Source of the DNA: Alloyangia pacifica
GTDB taxonomy: Bacteria > Pseudomonadota > Alphaproteobacteria > Rhodobacterales > Rhodobacteraceae
Assembly: GCF_003111685.1 (NCBI RefSeq)
Contig: NZ_CP022189.1
Span: forward strand, 512,001 to 576,000
Direction: 5' to 3'
DNA: 64,000 nucleotides
Of the stretch, positions 1-8,318 are shown one piece after another. Below the pieces are notes generated by a model that worked only from the letters and a program-made list of their open reading frames with translations, had not been told where the DNA came from and searched no databases. A program made the translations under genes and the position numbers. The first letter of the stretch is position 1; the number at the start of each line of letters is the position of its first letter.

Positions 1-530
1 GCGGTGTAGGGCTGCGCGTCGAGCCGCCCCTTGGGATACATGTCGAGCAGCATGGCCGAGAAGCTCTTGATCGACGAGGCGTCGAGCCAGTCGGTCAGGG
101 CACGCAGCGGGCGGGTGTCACAGAACGGGTAGAGGAAGAGCTCGTCGGGATCGACCACCAGCACCCAGTGCCCGTCACCATAGGTGCGCAGCAGCCAATT
201 GATCCAGTCCATGCCGAAGCGCGCGCGCTTGTAGCTGGCCCGCGTGTGCCAGACCGACACGTCCTCCTGCCGGGCGAGATAGTCGAGCGAGCCATCGGTG
301 CTGTCGTTGTCGACCATGACGAAATGGTTCACGCCCATGTCGCGATAGTACTTGAGGAACCACGGCAGGCGCACACCCTCGTTCCGGGCAGTGCAGAAGA
401 CAATAAGGTCAGAAGGACGGATGCGGTCGGTGCGGTCGGAGACGCAGCGCAGCTCGCGTCGCTTGCGCAACGCCCGGATCAGCCACCGCTTGCGCTGCAG
501 CCGAAGCCTGTATGACTGCCATGCACCCAC
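1..530 (-). CDS. Family 2 glycosyltransferase, C-terminus outside window
   Basis: Reading leftward from about 530, the frame stays open to the window edge. It encodes a TARNEG motif, then a YYRDMGVNHFVMVDNDSTDGS segment broken by the active-site-like DND, and further on DPDELF, the pattern of the Glyco_tranf_2_4 group of putative glycosyltransferases. No in-frame ATG was found near the N-terminus; a GTG at 528-530 is the best start and the in-frame stop lies near 592, so the start is uncertain. The gene follows the GT4 gene by about 65 bases on the same strand and is probably part of the same polysaccharide block. Substrate cannot be told from sequence. Confidence 0.75.
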   Translation of the reverse strand, partial: MGAWQSYRLRLQRKRWLIRALRKRRELRCVSDRTDRIRPSDLIVFCTARNEGVRLPWFLKYYRDMGVNHFVMVDNDSTDGSLDYLARQEDVSVWHTRASYKRARFGMDWINWLLRTYGDGHWVLVVDPDELFLYPFCDTRPLRALTDWLDASSIKSFSAMLLDMYPKGRLDAQPYT

Positions 531-596
531 AACACTTCCCTCGTTCGGGGCAGGGCCCCGGAGCCGGCCCCCCGGCATCGGCTCGGGCACCGGCTA

Positions 597-1814
597 TCAG
601 ATCAGGGTTAACACGGCTTTGAAATGGGAGTCCCACGTCGGCGGGAGATACCCTGCCTGCGTGGCATCCGCCTCGTCCGGTTGCGCCCGATACCCCTTGG
701 CCATTTGCCTTATTCTTGAGGCCCAAAGATATCGGTCCGATTCGTCTGCGTAAATGGGTATATCGCCAAGCACTTCGCGCAGGACCGGAAGTGGCGCAGC
801 GAGCACGGGCACGCCGAGCGCGGCGGCTTCGACCGGGGGCAGGCCGTAGCCTTCGGCATGGCTGGGGAACAGCAGCCCGGCGCTCCGGGCGAGCAGACCT
901 GCGATCTCGGCGTCGTTGAGGCCCGGGAGCTCGTGCACATTCGTGATGCCGGCGTCGAGGGCGGCGAAGACCTCGGTATTGTTCCAGCCGCGTGCGCCGC
1001 AGATCAGCAAATGCGCGGGCGGCGTCAACTCGCGCCAGATATCCAGAAGTAGAGCGTGGTTCTTGCGCGGCTCGATTGTGCCGAGGACGACGAAGTAGGG
1101 CGCGTTGGCCCACGGCCCCTCGGGCGGAATGCCGATGGCCGGCGGCTGGACGCCCAGATGCGCGACGACAGTCTTGGGCAGAAGGGGTGGGCCAAGGTGC
1201 CGGGTCATGTCGGCGCGGGTCACCTCGGAATTGCAGATCACCAAATCGGCGTTTTCAGCGACACGTTGCAGGAAACCGGCGAAGCGCTGGGCGCTGCCCG
1301 CGTGCTGGAACTGCGGCCAGTCGAGCGGAATGGTGTCGTGCAGCAGCACCGCGATGCGGCTGTCCTCGACGCGGTTCAGCGCCGCGACGACCTGTTCCGA
1401 GAAGTTGGAGTGCCCGGTATTAAGATATACCGATCCCGCGGGCAGGTGGCGCCGGAGCATGCGTCCCAGCGTTGCGGGAATGGCGCGCGCAAGGGCGCTG
1501 GCTCGGAGCGCGGTCTCAGCTCCGGCGCGGCGAGGGTCTCTGCGCCGGGCAAGTCGGCCCAGCACGTCTGGTTCAGGCCAGTCCCCCGCATCCAGCCGCC
1601 GCTTCAGCGCGCGGCACCCTGCGCCGTCGAGCAGCAGGTAGCCCAGCGAGGTTCTCACCAGGCCAAAAAGCGGAACCGGCTCCTGAAGGAGCCGGTTCAG
1701 ATAGGCGTATTCCACACGGTCCACCCCGGTTCTAACCCGGCCCGCGCGGCTGACCAGTCGGGTCAGGTCGAGCAGCCGGGCAGGGGGTGCGGTGTCAGTG
1801 ATCGTAGTGCCCAT
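597..1814 (-). CDS. GT4-type glycosyltransferase (group 1)
   Basis: A protein of about 405 residues. The C-terminal half has the GT4 Rossmann fold signs: a VVLGTIEPRKNH segment at the start of the nucleotide-sugar domain and the E-x7-E region EGYGLPPVEA that binds the donor phosphates. An upstream ATG at 1835 is possible, but the ATG at 1814 begins the more conserved reading and lies inside the last codons of galE, giving a 20-base overlap and suggesting translational coupling. Likely builds an exopolysaccharide, capsule or LPS glycan from a nucleotide sugar in the cytoplasm. Donor and acceptor are unknown. Confidence 0.85.
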   Translation of the reverse strand: MGTTITDTAPPARLLDLTRLVSRAGRVRTGVDRVEYAYLNRLLQEPVPLFGLVRTSLGYLLLDGAGCRALKRRLDAGDWPEPDVLGRLARRRDPRRAGAETALRASALARAIPATLGRMLRRHLPAGSVYLNTGHSNFSEQVVAALNRVEDSRIAVLLHDTIPLDWPQFQHAGSAQRFAGFLQRVAENADLVICNSEVTRADMTRHLGPPLLPKTVVAHLGVQPPAIGIPPEGPWANAPYFVVLGTIEPRKNHALLLDIWRELTPPAHLLICGARGWNNTEVFAALDAGITNVHELPGLNDAEIAGLLARSAGLLFPSHAEGYGLPPVEAAALGVPVLAAPLPVLREVLGDIPIYADESDRYLWASRIRQMAKGYRAQPDEADATQAGYLPPTWDSHFKAVLTLI

Positions 1815-2778
1815 TGAGATGCCAGTTCCAGGCATCGGCGATCATCTGCGGCATGGTCGAGCGCGACGGCTCCCAGCCCAGCTCGGCCAGCGCCCGCGTC
1901 GAGCCCGAGACCAGCTTGGTCGCATCCCCCGCGCGGCGCGGCCCTTCGGAGTGCGGCACCTCGCGGTTGGTCACCGCGCGCGACGCGTCGATCACTTCGC
2001 GCACCGAGAAGCCCTTGCCCGTGCCGAGGTTGAAGACCGAGGACGGCTTGCCCTGCTCGAGCCATTTCAGGCCCAGCACATGCGCGTCGACAAGGTCCAT
2101 CACGTGCACGTAGTCGCGGATACAGGTGCCGTCGGGCGTGTCGTAGTCTGTGCCATGGATGGTCAGCGCCGGGCGCTTTCCGTCGATGGCCTCCAGCATG
2201 ACCGGAATCAGGTGCGTTTCGGGGCGGTGGTGCTCGCCCACCTCGCCCTCGGGATCGGCGCCCGCGACGTTGAAGTAGCGAAAGATCACGTGGTTCAGCC
2301 CGTCAGAAGCGGCGAAGTCGCGCAGGATATTCTCCACCGCGCGCTTCGAGGCGCCATAGGCGTTGAGCGGGATCTGCGGCGTTTCCTCGTCGAGCACCAC
2401 GTTGTCATGCTCGCCGTAGGTGGCGCAGGTCGAGGAGAAGACGAAACTCTTGCAGCCAGCGGCGCAGGCGGCCTCGATCAGCGTCAGCGAGCCCTCGACG
2501 TTGTTGCGCCAGTAGAGGCCGGGCTGGGACATCGCCTCGCCGACCTGGCTGAGCGCGGCGAAATGCATCACCGCGACCGGCTGGTACTTTGCGAAGACCT
2601 CGTCGAGCCGCGTGCGATCCGAAAGGCTGCCCTTTTCGAAGGGGCCGAATTTCACCGCCTGCTGCCAGCCGGTGACAAGATTGTCGTAAGCAACGGGCGT
2701 GTAGCCCGCCGCCTTGAGTGCCTTGCAGGCGTGCGAGCCGATGTAGCCCGCGCCGCCGGTAACCAGAACGTTTGTCAT
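1795..2778 (-). CDS. galE: UDP-glucose 4-epimerase
   Basis: 327 residues, the usual GalE length. The N-terminus carries the NAD-binding GGAGYIGSH motif, followed by the SSTCATYG segment with the catalytic Ser/Thr and the YGASKRAVE segment with the YxxxK Tyr-Lys pair. Interconverts UDP-glucose and UDP-galactose. Lies 21 bases downstream of galU on the same strand, so the two enzymes make and convert UDP-glucose for the glycosyltransferases on either side. Confidence 0.95.
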   Translation of the reverse strand: MTNVLVTGGAGYIGSHACKALKAAGYTPVAYDNLVTGWQQAVKFGPFEKGSLSDRTRLDEVFAKYQPVAVMHFAALSQVGEAMSQPGLYWRNNVEGSLTLIEAACAAGCKSFVFSSTCATYGEHDNVVLDEETPQIPLNAYGASKRAVENILRDFAASDGLNHVIFRYFNVAGADPEGEVGEHHRPETHLIPVMLEAIDGKRPALTIHGTDYDTPDGTCIRDYVHVMDLVDAHVLGLKWLEQGKPSSVFNLGTGKGFSVREVIDASRAVTNREVPHSEGPRRAGDATKLVSGSTRALAELGWEPSRSTMPQMIADAWNWHLNGHYDH

Positions 2779-2799
2779 GAAATGCTCAGGTGTGCCTTA

Positions 2800-3693
2800 T
2801 TATTGCGCGGCTTTTCGCGCGGACATGACCTCGTGCAGGTAGCCTTCGAGATCGTCGCGCAGTTCGTCGCGGCTGAGGCCGAAGGAAACGGTGGCCTGCA
2901 GGAAGCCGGCCTTGGAGCCGCAGTCGAAGCGCTGGCCGTTGAAGCGGAAGCCGTAGACGCCCTCGTCGGTGCCGATCTGCTTGGCGATGGCATCGGTCAG
3001 CTGAATCTCGCCGCCGGCGCCGACCTGCTTGTCCTCGAGGTTCTGCAGGACCTGCGGCGACAGGATGTAGCGGCCGATCACCGCCAGGTTCGACGGCGCC
3101 GTGCCGGGCGCGGGCTTTTCGACCATGCCTTTGACCGAGACCAGCGAGCCCATGTCTTCCTGCACGTCGAGGACGCCGTAGGACGAGGCCTTGTCGGCGG
3201 GCACTTCCATCGCGGCGACCATGTTGCCGCCCACTTCCTCGTAGGCCTCGACCATCTGCTGCAGGCAGGGCTTGTCGGCGGCGATCACGTCATCGGGCAG
3301 CATCACCGCGAAGGGCTCGTCGCCGATCAGCCGGCGCGCGCACCAGATCGCGTGGCCGAGGCCGAGCGCCTTATGCTGGCGGATGTAGGCGATCTCGCCC
3401 GAGTCCATGTTGGTGCCCTGCAGGATTTTCAGCAGCTTATCCTTGCCCTTGGCTTCAAGCTCGCGCTCGAGCTGCGGGGCGTGGTCGAAATAGTCCTCGA
3501 GCGCGCCCTTGCCGCGCGAGGTGACGAAGATGAATTCCTTGATGCCGGCGGCGCGCGCCTCGTCGATGGCGTATTGAACGAGCGGGCGGTCGACCAGGGT
3601 CATAATTTCCTTGGGCACCGACTTGGTTGCCGGAAGAAAACGGGTGCCGAGACCGGCGACGGGGAAAATGGCTTTGGTAACCTTGCGGGACAT
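2800..3693 (-). CDS. galU: UTP-glucose-1-phosphate uridylyltransferase
   Basis: 297 residues from the ATG at 3693. An in-frame ATG at 3744 exists, but the conserved sequence starts at MSRKVTKAIFPVAGLGTRFL, which holds the nucleotide-binding AGLGTRFLPATKS loop, and a GGAG ribosome-binding sequence lies just upstream. The KEIM and RPLVQYAIDEA blocks and the GEIQLTDAI stretch are typical of bacterial GalU. Forms UDP-glucose from UTP and glucose-1-phosphate. First gene of the leftward galU-galE-GT4-GT2 run, with a promoter-like sequence upstream at 3754-3782. Confidence 0.95.
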   Translation of the reverse strand: MSRKVTKAIFPVAGLGTRFLPATKSVPKEIMTLVDRPLVQYAIDEARAAGIKEFIFVTSRGKGALEDYFDHAPQLERELEAKGKDKLLKILQGTNMDSGEIAYIRQHKALGLGHAIWCARRLIGDEPFAVMLPDDVIAADKPCLQQMVEAYEEVGGNMVAAMEVPADKASSYGVLDVQEDMGSLVSVKGMVEKPAPGTAPSNLAVIGRYILSPQVLQNLEDKQVGAGGEIQLTDAIAKQIGTDEGVYGFRFNGQRFDCGSKAGFLQATVSFGLSRDELRDDLEGYLHEVMSARKAAQ

Positions 3694-3753
3694 GGGAGGT
3701 GCTCCTGGTACTTTCTCTGGGCCTCGGGCCCGAGAGTGAATCAATTAATCAAC

Positions 3754-3782
3754 AGCATATTGCTGCGATAGCGTAAAAGTAA
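3754..3782 (-). promoter_or_regulatory. Putative sigma-70 promoter for galU
   Basis: On the minus strand TTACTT (3782-3777), 17 bases, then TATGCT (3759-3754). The spacing is ideal and the region is locally AT-rich. The leader then contains the GC-rich palindrome CTCGGGCCCGAG near 3722-3733. Confidence 0.5.
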
Positions 3783-3784
3783 AT

Positions 3785-5044
3785 CTAGCGTCTATGGAAG
3801 AGCAAAGACCCGATTGAGCCACGGACTTTCTCGGTGCGAGAGATTTCTTTGCTCGTGCGGGATGCGAAACTCTGGAAACGGAGAATTTTTCCTGTCCTTT
3901 CGCTGCGCCCGAACAGCCCGCCGGCCTGTTCCCAGAATCCGCCGGGATGGAAGCGCAGTTGGTGGAAAATCGCCGTCCGCGAGAAACGGTAGACTGTGAC
4001 AATGTGCTGCTCTTCGGCGTATTGTTTCGCCTGCATTCGCAGCGCCCGGCGCTGCGCTGCGCGGCCCGCGAGGGCGATGCGCTTTGCGGCGTGGCGCCCG
4101 GGGTAGGGCAGAAATGGCGCGACCGGGGCAGAGAGTGGCGTCATTGCGCTGCCCGCGGGACGCTGGGCGCCGTCCTGCCAACCACGGTCCAGTCCCCGCA
4201 GCAGCCGCGCCACGTCGTCCGCGCCGAGCGGGCCGCGCTGCATGCACCGCAGAAGACGCGCGCGCTGCGCTTCGCGGAGTCGCACCCAGGCGGCCCTGCG
4301 TTCGGCTTGCGGGCAATGCCGCTCGAGAAAGCAGCGAATCGAGGCGCCGATCTCGGTCAGGTCGCGCGGCGTGCGGTCCGCGCCCCGGCGCGGGCTTGCG
4401 GCGTAGCCGTGATGCACTTCGGCCAGCGGAGCGACGGCAACAAGATGGCCCGCCGCGGCATGGCGCAGGTCGAGGTCGGTTTCATCGAGGTAGAAGCGGA
4501 AGGCCGAATCGAAGCCCCCCAACGCGGCGAGCGGCGCGCGCCGGTGCGCCATGTTGGTGCCCTGCAGCTTCACCGTCTCGCCGGGCGGAAGTTCGGGCAG
4601 GTGCGGGCCGGGGGCGTCCAGCCCAAGGTCGCGCTCGCGCAGATCGCGCGTCACCGAACGGGCGCGCCACTGGAAAGAGATGCCGTTGCGCCCGCGCACG
4701 AAGCCGCCACAGGCGGCGACCCGCGGATCGCTGAAGGGGGCGCAGAGGTGATGCAGCCAGAGCGGCTCGGGCACCGCGTCGTCATCGAGGAAGGCGACGA
4801 TCTCGCCCGCCGCCTGCGTGATGCCGAGATTTCGGGCCGCTGAGATGTTGCCCTCGTCGAACTGCACGAGCTTGATGTGCGGCCGGTCGGCCCGGGCCGC
4901 GACGACAGCGGCCCCGGCGGGGCAGGCGACCACCACCACCTCGAAGGCGGGGTGGTCGAGCTGCGAGATGCCGGTCAGGCAGAGATCGAGCGCCGCGGGG
5001 CGCCCGCGGCTCACGACAACCACGCTGACCGGCAGGGCGGTCAT
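3785..5044 (-). CDS. Family 2 glycosyltransferase
   Basis: 419 residues. The N-terminal GT-A domain begins PVSVVVVSRGRP and carries AAGEIVAFLDDDAVPEP, where the DDD is the metal and nucleotide-sugar binding motif. A GGFDSAFRFYLDETDLDLR segment matches the acceptor-side ED-type motif of GT2 enzymes. The C-terminal 130 residues are Arg/Ala-rich with no recognised domain. Follows cysQ by 7 bases on the same strand. The sugar added is unknown. Confidence 0.85.
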   Translation of the reverse strand: MTALPVSVVVVSRGRPAALDLCLTGISQLDHPAFEVVVVACPAGAAVVAARADRPHIKLVQFDEGNISAARNLGITQAAGEIVAFLDDDAVPEPLWLHHLCAPFSDPRVAACGGFVRGRNGISFQWRARSVTRDLRERDLGLDAPGPHLPELPPGETVKLQGTNMAHRRAPLAALGGFDSAFRFYLDETDLDLRHAAAGHLVAVAPLAEVHHGYAASPRRGADRTPRDLTEIGASIRCFLERHCPQAERRAAWVRLREAQRARLLRCMQRGPLGADDVARLLRGLDRGWQDGAQRPAGSAMTPLSAPVAPFLPYPGRHAAKRIALAGRAAQRRALRMQAKQYAEEQHIVTVYRFSRTAIFHQLRFHPGGFWEQAGGLFGRSERTGKILRFQSFASRTSKEISRTEKVRGSIGSLLFHRR

Positions 5045-5051
5045 GCCCGCC

Positions 5052-5849
5052 TCAGCCCTCTTTCAGTGCGACGTCGGGCGAGTAGGCGATGAAGAACGGG
5101 TTGGCGAAGCCGGGCTTGCCGTAGGCCAGCGGGGTGTGATCGTCGAAACGCACCACGCGCCCGCCCGCGCCTTGCAGCACCGCCTGGCCGGCGGCGGTGT
5201 CCCATTCCATGGTCCGCCCGAGACGCGGGTAGATGTCCGCCTCGCCGGTGGCCACGAGGCAGAATTTCAGCGACGAGCCGGCGCTCTTCATGTCTGCGGT
5301 GCTGTACTTGTTGATGTAATCGTCGGTCGCCTGATCGCGGTGGGATTTCGAGGCGACGACCAGCAGAGCCGAATTGTCGGGGGTCGAGACCCTGATCGGC
5401 TTGGTCTCGCCGGGGGTCTCCTTGTCGAAGGGGCCCAGTTCCTCGACCGAGTTGCCGACGCTGTCGGTGTAGAACATGCGCTCCTTGGCCGGGGCGTAGA
5501 CCACGCCGAAGGTCGGCACACCGTCCTGAACCAGCGCGATGTTCACGGTGAAATCGCCGCGGCGGTTGACAAATTCCTTGGTGCCGTCGAGCGGATCGAC
5601 GATGAGGAAGGTCATCGCCTGCACGTCGTGGCTGTCGGCCTGTTCCTCGGTGACCAGAGGCATGTCGGGGAACGCCTCGCGCAGGCCGGCCGAGATCAGC
5701 GCGTCGGCGGCTTCATCGGCTTCGGTGACCGGGCTGGAGTCGGACTTGGACTTCACTTCAAAATCGTCGGAGTTGTAAATTTCCATGATCTTGTCCCCCG
5801 CTTCGAGCGCGAGACGACGGATCACGGCAACAAGATTTTCATAATTCAA
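5052..5849 (-). CDS. cysQ: 3'(2'),5'-bisphosphate nucleotidase
   Basis: 265 residues of the inositol-monophosphatase fold. Metal-binding motifs are visible: VTEADEAAD, a TEEQ segment, DPLDGTKEFVNR and the later MEWDTAAGQAVL. The DGTKEF form is characteristic of CysQ rather than SuhB. Hydrolyses PAP to AMP in sulfate assimilation or sulfation. Placed at the head of a glycosyltransferase run, it may remove PAP if the glycan is sulfated, but that is inference. Confidence 0.92.
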   Translation of the reverse strand: MNYENLVAVIRRLALEAGDKIMEIYNSDDFEVKSKSDSSPVTEADEAADALISAGLREAFPDMPLVTEEQADSHDVQAMTFLIVDPLDGTKEFVNRRGDFTVNIALVQDGVPTFGVVYAPAKERMFYTDSVGNSVEELGPFDKETPGETKPIRVSTPDNSALLVVASKSHRDQATDDYINKYSTADMKSAGSSLKFCLVATGEADIYPRLGRTMEWDTAAGQAVLQGAGGRVVRFDDHTPLAYGKPGFANPFFIAYSPDVALKEG

Positions 5850-5879
5850 AGAGCTACTCCTTTGCGCAGCGCGGATTTA

Positions 5880-5908
5880 TTGATTTGAAGGCCTGCGACT
5901 CTTATGCT
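5880..5908 (+). promoter_or_regulatory. Putative sigma-70 promoter for the KpsM-like gene
   Basis: TTGATT (5880-5885), 17 bases, TATGCT (5903-5908), in the divergent gap between cysQ and the permease gene. It leaves a leader of about 55 bases before the ATG at 5971. Confidence 0.55.
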
Positions 5909-5970
5909 GCGCAGCGTGAAGATGGGCAAGCAGACCCGTCTGTTTGAGCCCGTACCGGAGCCGAGTTGCC

Positions 5971-6801
5971 ATGTTTCAGTCCACAAAGCCGCGCTCCCGG
6001 CTCGGGTCCGCCGTCTACATTTGCGAGCTGATCTACCACAATTCGGTGCGCGCCGTGCGCAAGAGCCACGGAAATGCGTTCATCGCGATTTTCATGAACA
6101 TGCTGCAGACGGTCATCTTCGTGCTCGCCTTCTACTTCATGTTCCATGTTTTGGGGATGCGCGGCTCGGCGATCCGCGGCGACTTCATGATTTACATCAT
6201 GACCGGCGTCTTTCTCTACATGACCCATTCCAAGACCTTGGGGGCAGTCGCGGGCTCCGAGGGACCGGCGAGCCCGATGATGCAGCACGCGCCGATGAAC
6301 ACGGCGATCGCCATCGCCTCGGCCATGCTCTCGACGCTCTACATCCAGGTTCTGTCGCTCTTCGCGATCCTCTTCGTCTACGACGTGGCGTTCAATCCCT
6401 TCGTCATGAGCGAGGTTCACGATCCCATCGGCGCGTTGGGGATGCTGCTGCTGTCCTGGTTCTCCGGAGCGGCGATAGGCATGGTCCTGCTTGCGGCAAA
6501 GCCCTGGTTCCCGACGCCGGTGTCGATCGTCACCACGGTCTATCAGCGTGCAAACATGATCGCTTCGGGCAAGATGTTCGTGGCCAATTCGCTGACGCCG
6601 GGCATGCTGGCGATCTTCGACTGGAACCCGCTCTTCCACACCATCGACCAGTCGCGCGGCTATGCCTTCGCCAACTATTTCCCGCGCAACTCAAGCTGGG
6701 AATACGCGCTGTGGGTTTCGATCGTGCTGTTGATGATCGGGTTGATGGGCGAATTCTACACCCGCAAGCACGCCTCGGCCTCCTGGTCGGCGCGGCGATA
6801 G
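5971..6801 (+). CDS. Capsule/polysaccharide ABC exporter permease, KpsM-like
   Basis: 276 residues with about six predicted membrane segments, for example FIAIFMNMLQTVIFVLAFYF early and the VSIVLLMIGLMGEFY segment at the end, the organisation of ABC-2 permeases. Such permeases work with a KpsT-type ATPase to move lipid-linked capsular or O-polysaccharide across the inner membrane. The start at MFQSTK is preferred over the upstream ATG at 5944. No ATPase or KpsE/KpsD partner is adjacent: the next gene is an unrelated SH3 protein. Divergent from the glycosyltransferase block, so a shared polysaccharide role is plausible. Confidence 0.8.
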   Translation: MFQSTKPRSRLGSAVYICELIYHNSVRAVRKSHGNAFIAIFMNMLQTVIFVLAFYFMFHVLGMRGSAIRGDFMIYIMTGVFLYMTHSKTLGAVAGSEGPASPMMQHAPMNTAIAIASAMLSTLYIQVLSLFAILFVYDVAFNPFVMSEVHDPIGALGMLLLSWFSGAAIGMVLLAAKPWFPTPVSIVTTVYQRANMIASGKMFVANSLTPGMLAIFDWNPLFHTIDQSRGYAFANYFPRNSSWEYALWVSIVLLMIGLMGEFYTRKHASASWSARR

Positions 6802-6882
6802 GCAGCGCTCCCAGGCGGTGCTGGACGCAGCGCGACCGTCTGCGCATGATGTGGGGTGATGGACCCCGGGAAGGAGCCTTTC

Positions 6883-7488
6883 ATGCGCTATGTCATCACA
6901 CTGACCGCCCTTTTGCTCACGACATCTGCCGCGGCCCAGGAGTTGCCCGCCTTCTACGCGGTCACCGGCGTTGCCCTGGATGACGTGTTGAACATCCGCG
7001 CGGCGCCCGATCCCACGGCGGCGGTGCTCGGAACCCTCGCGCCCACCTCGGTGGCGGTGCAGGTCGGCGCGCTGAACGAAGCGGGCACCTGGGGGCGGAT
7101 CACCTCGGGAGAGGGCGTGGGCTGGGTCTCGATGGAGTTCCTCGCGCCAGAGGAAAACGGCAGCCTTCCACAGGTCGAGGGGCTGCGCTGCTTCGGCACC
7201 GAGCCCTTCTGGAGCTACGAGGTCCGGCAGGGCGAGACGGCGACCTGGACAACGCCCGAGGATCCCGAGGAGGTTCTGCTGGCCGGCACTTTCGGGACTG
7301 CCAGCGGTCAGCGCTGGCCGTTCAGCTCGGTGGCTGGAGCGGACCAACTGCAGGCGGTGCTGGTCACCAGCTCGGATGCACAGTGCAGCGACGGCATGTC
7401 CGACCAACTCTACGGGCTCTCGGCGGTTCTGGTGCTGACCGGCCGGGTCCATCGCACGCTGTCGGGGTGCTGCGAGTTGATGCGCTGA
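6883..7488 (+). CDS. Exported SH3-domain protein
   Basis: 201 residues starting MRYVITLTALLLTTSAAAQ, a clear signal peptide with a cleavage site after AAA/Q. Residues about 25-85 form a bacterial SH3-like (SH3b) domain: DDVLNIRAAPDPTAAVLGTL followed by GEGVGWVSMEFL. The C-terminal half starts GLRCFGTEPFWSYEV, a conserved segment of a periplasmic domain of unknown function found with SH3b domains, and ends with several Cys residues. Probably periplasmic and wall-associated. Ends 3 bases before the convergent alkB stop. Confidence 0.8.
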   Translation: MRYVITLTALLLTTSAAAQELPAFYAVTGVALDDVLNIRAAPDPTAAVLGTLAPTSVAVQVGALNEAGTWGRITSGEGVGWVSMEFLAPEENGSLPQVEGLRCFGTEPFWSYEVRQGETATWTTPEDPEEVLLAGTFGTASGQRWPFSSVAGADQLQAVLVTSSDAQCSDGMSDQLYGLSAVLVLTGRVHRTLSGCCELMR

Positions 7489-7491
7489 GCC

Positions 7492-8097
7492 TCAGGTGAC
7501 CACACGCAGGGTGAGGTTGATCCGCCCGCCCTGCGGCAGCAGCGTCGACGAGCCGAAGCGGATGCGGTCGACGCCGTGGTGTTTCAGACGCGCCGCGCCG
7601 CCCATCACCACCACATCCCCGGACTTCAGCCAGACCGACTCGGTCTTACCGCCCCGCGTCTCGTTGCCCATGCGAAACAGACCCTCGTCGCCCAGCGAGA
7701 CCGAAAGCACCGGGCAGGAGAAATCCGCCTCGTCCTTGTCCTGGTGCAGCCCCATGCGGGCGCCTTCGCCGTACCAGTTGATCAGGCAGCATTCGGGATC
7801 GCGCGCTACGCCCGAAAGCGCGCGCCAGATCGCCAGCACTTCTTCCGGGATCGGCGGCCAGTCCATGCCGCCGGGGTGGCGCGGCTCGTAGCGGTAGCCA
7901 CGCCGGTCGGTGACCCAGCCGAAGCGGCCGGCCGCGCTCATCCGTACCGACATCTTCTGACCGCGCGGGGTGACCGGCTGATAGAGCGGCGCAACGCGCA
8001 GCAGATTGCGCAGCGCGTCGACAAGCGACTCCTGCGCCGGGCGGTCGAGGAAACCCTGGAAGAGCTGGAAGCCACGGATGTCGAGAGGGGCCGTCAT
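7492..8097 (-). CDS. alkB: AlkB-type 2-oxoglutarate/Fe(II) dioxygenase
   Basis: 201 residues from the ATG at 8097 (MTAPLDIRGFQLFQGFLD); an ATG at 8187 would add a non-conserved leader. The iron-binding HQDKDE (HxD), a downstream His in HHGVDRI, and the 2-oxoglutarate-binding Arg pattern near GRINLTLR are visible. Removes alkyl groups from DNA bases by oxidation. Divergent from dnaK, with the shared gap holding a heat-shock-like promoter for dnaK. Confidence 0.92.
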   Translation of the reverse strand: MTAPLDIRGFQLFQGFLDRPAQESLVDALRNLLRVAPLYQPVTPRGQKMSVRMSAAGRFGWVTDRRGYRYEPRHPGGMDWPPIPEEVLAIWRALSGVARDPECCLINWYGEGARMGLHQDKDEADFSCPVLSVSLGDEGLFRMGNETRGGKTESVWLKSGDVVVMGGAARLKHHGVDRIRFGSSTLLPQGGRINLTLRVVT

Positions 8098-8173
8098 GGC
8101 CTTCTTGTCGTGTATTCCGTGGCGACGCGCAAAGAAAATTGCCGGAAATGCAGGCAAAGCCCCGCCAAGGCCG

Positions 8174-8203
8174 CTTGCAGGGCTCAAACCCCCTCCTTAT
8201 ATA
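8174..8203 (+). promoter_or_regulatory. Putative heat-shock (sigma-32) promoter of dnaK
   Basis: CTTGCAG at 8174-8180 and CCTTATATA at 8195-8203 resemble the alphaproteobacterial sigma-32 elements CTTG and CYTATNT. The spacing between the two is at the long end of the normal range. It lies about 115 bases upstream of dnaK. Confidence 0.45.
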
Positions 8204-8318
8204 CCCTCCGAACGCCGCGAGGCCCCCGCCGGACGGCTTCTTCAACAAGCGGGGCTGGATGCCGTAACGGGTCCGTATGCCTCGCGTCATCGCCTTGAAT
8301 TGGAAAAGGGATCGAATC

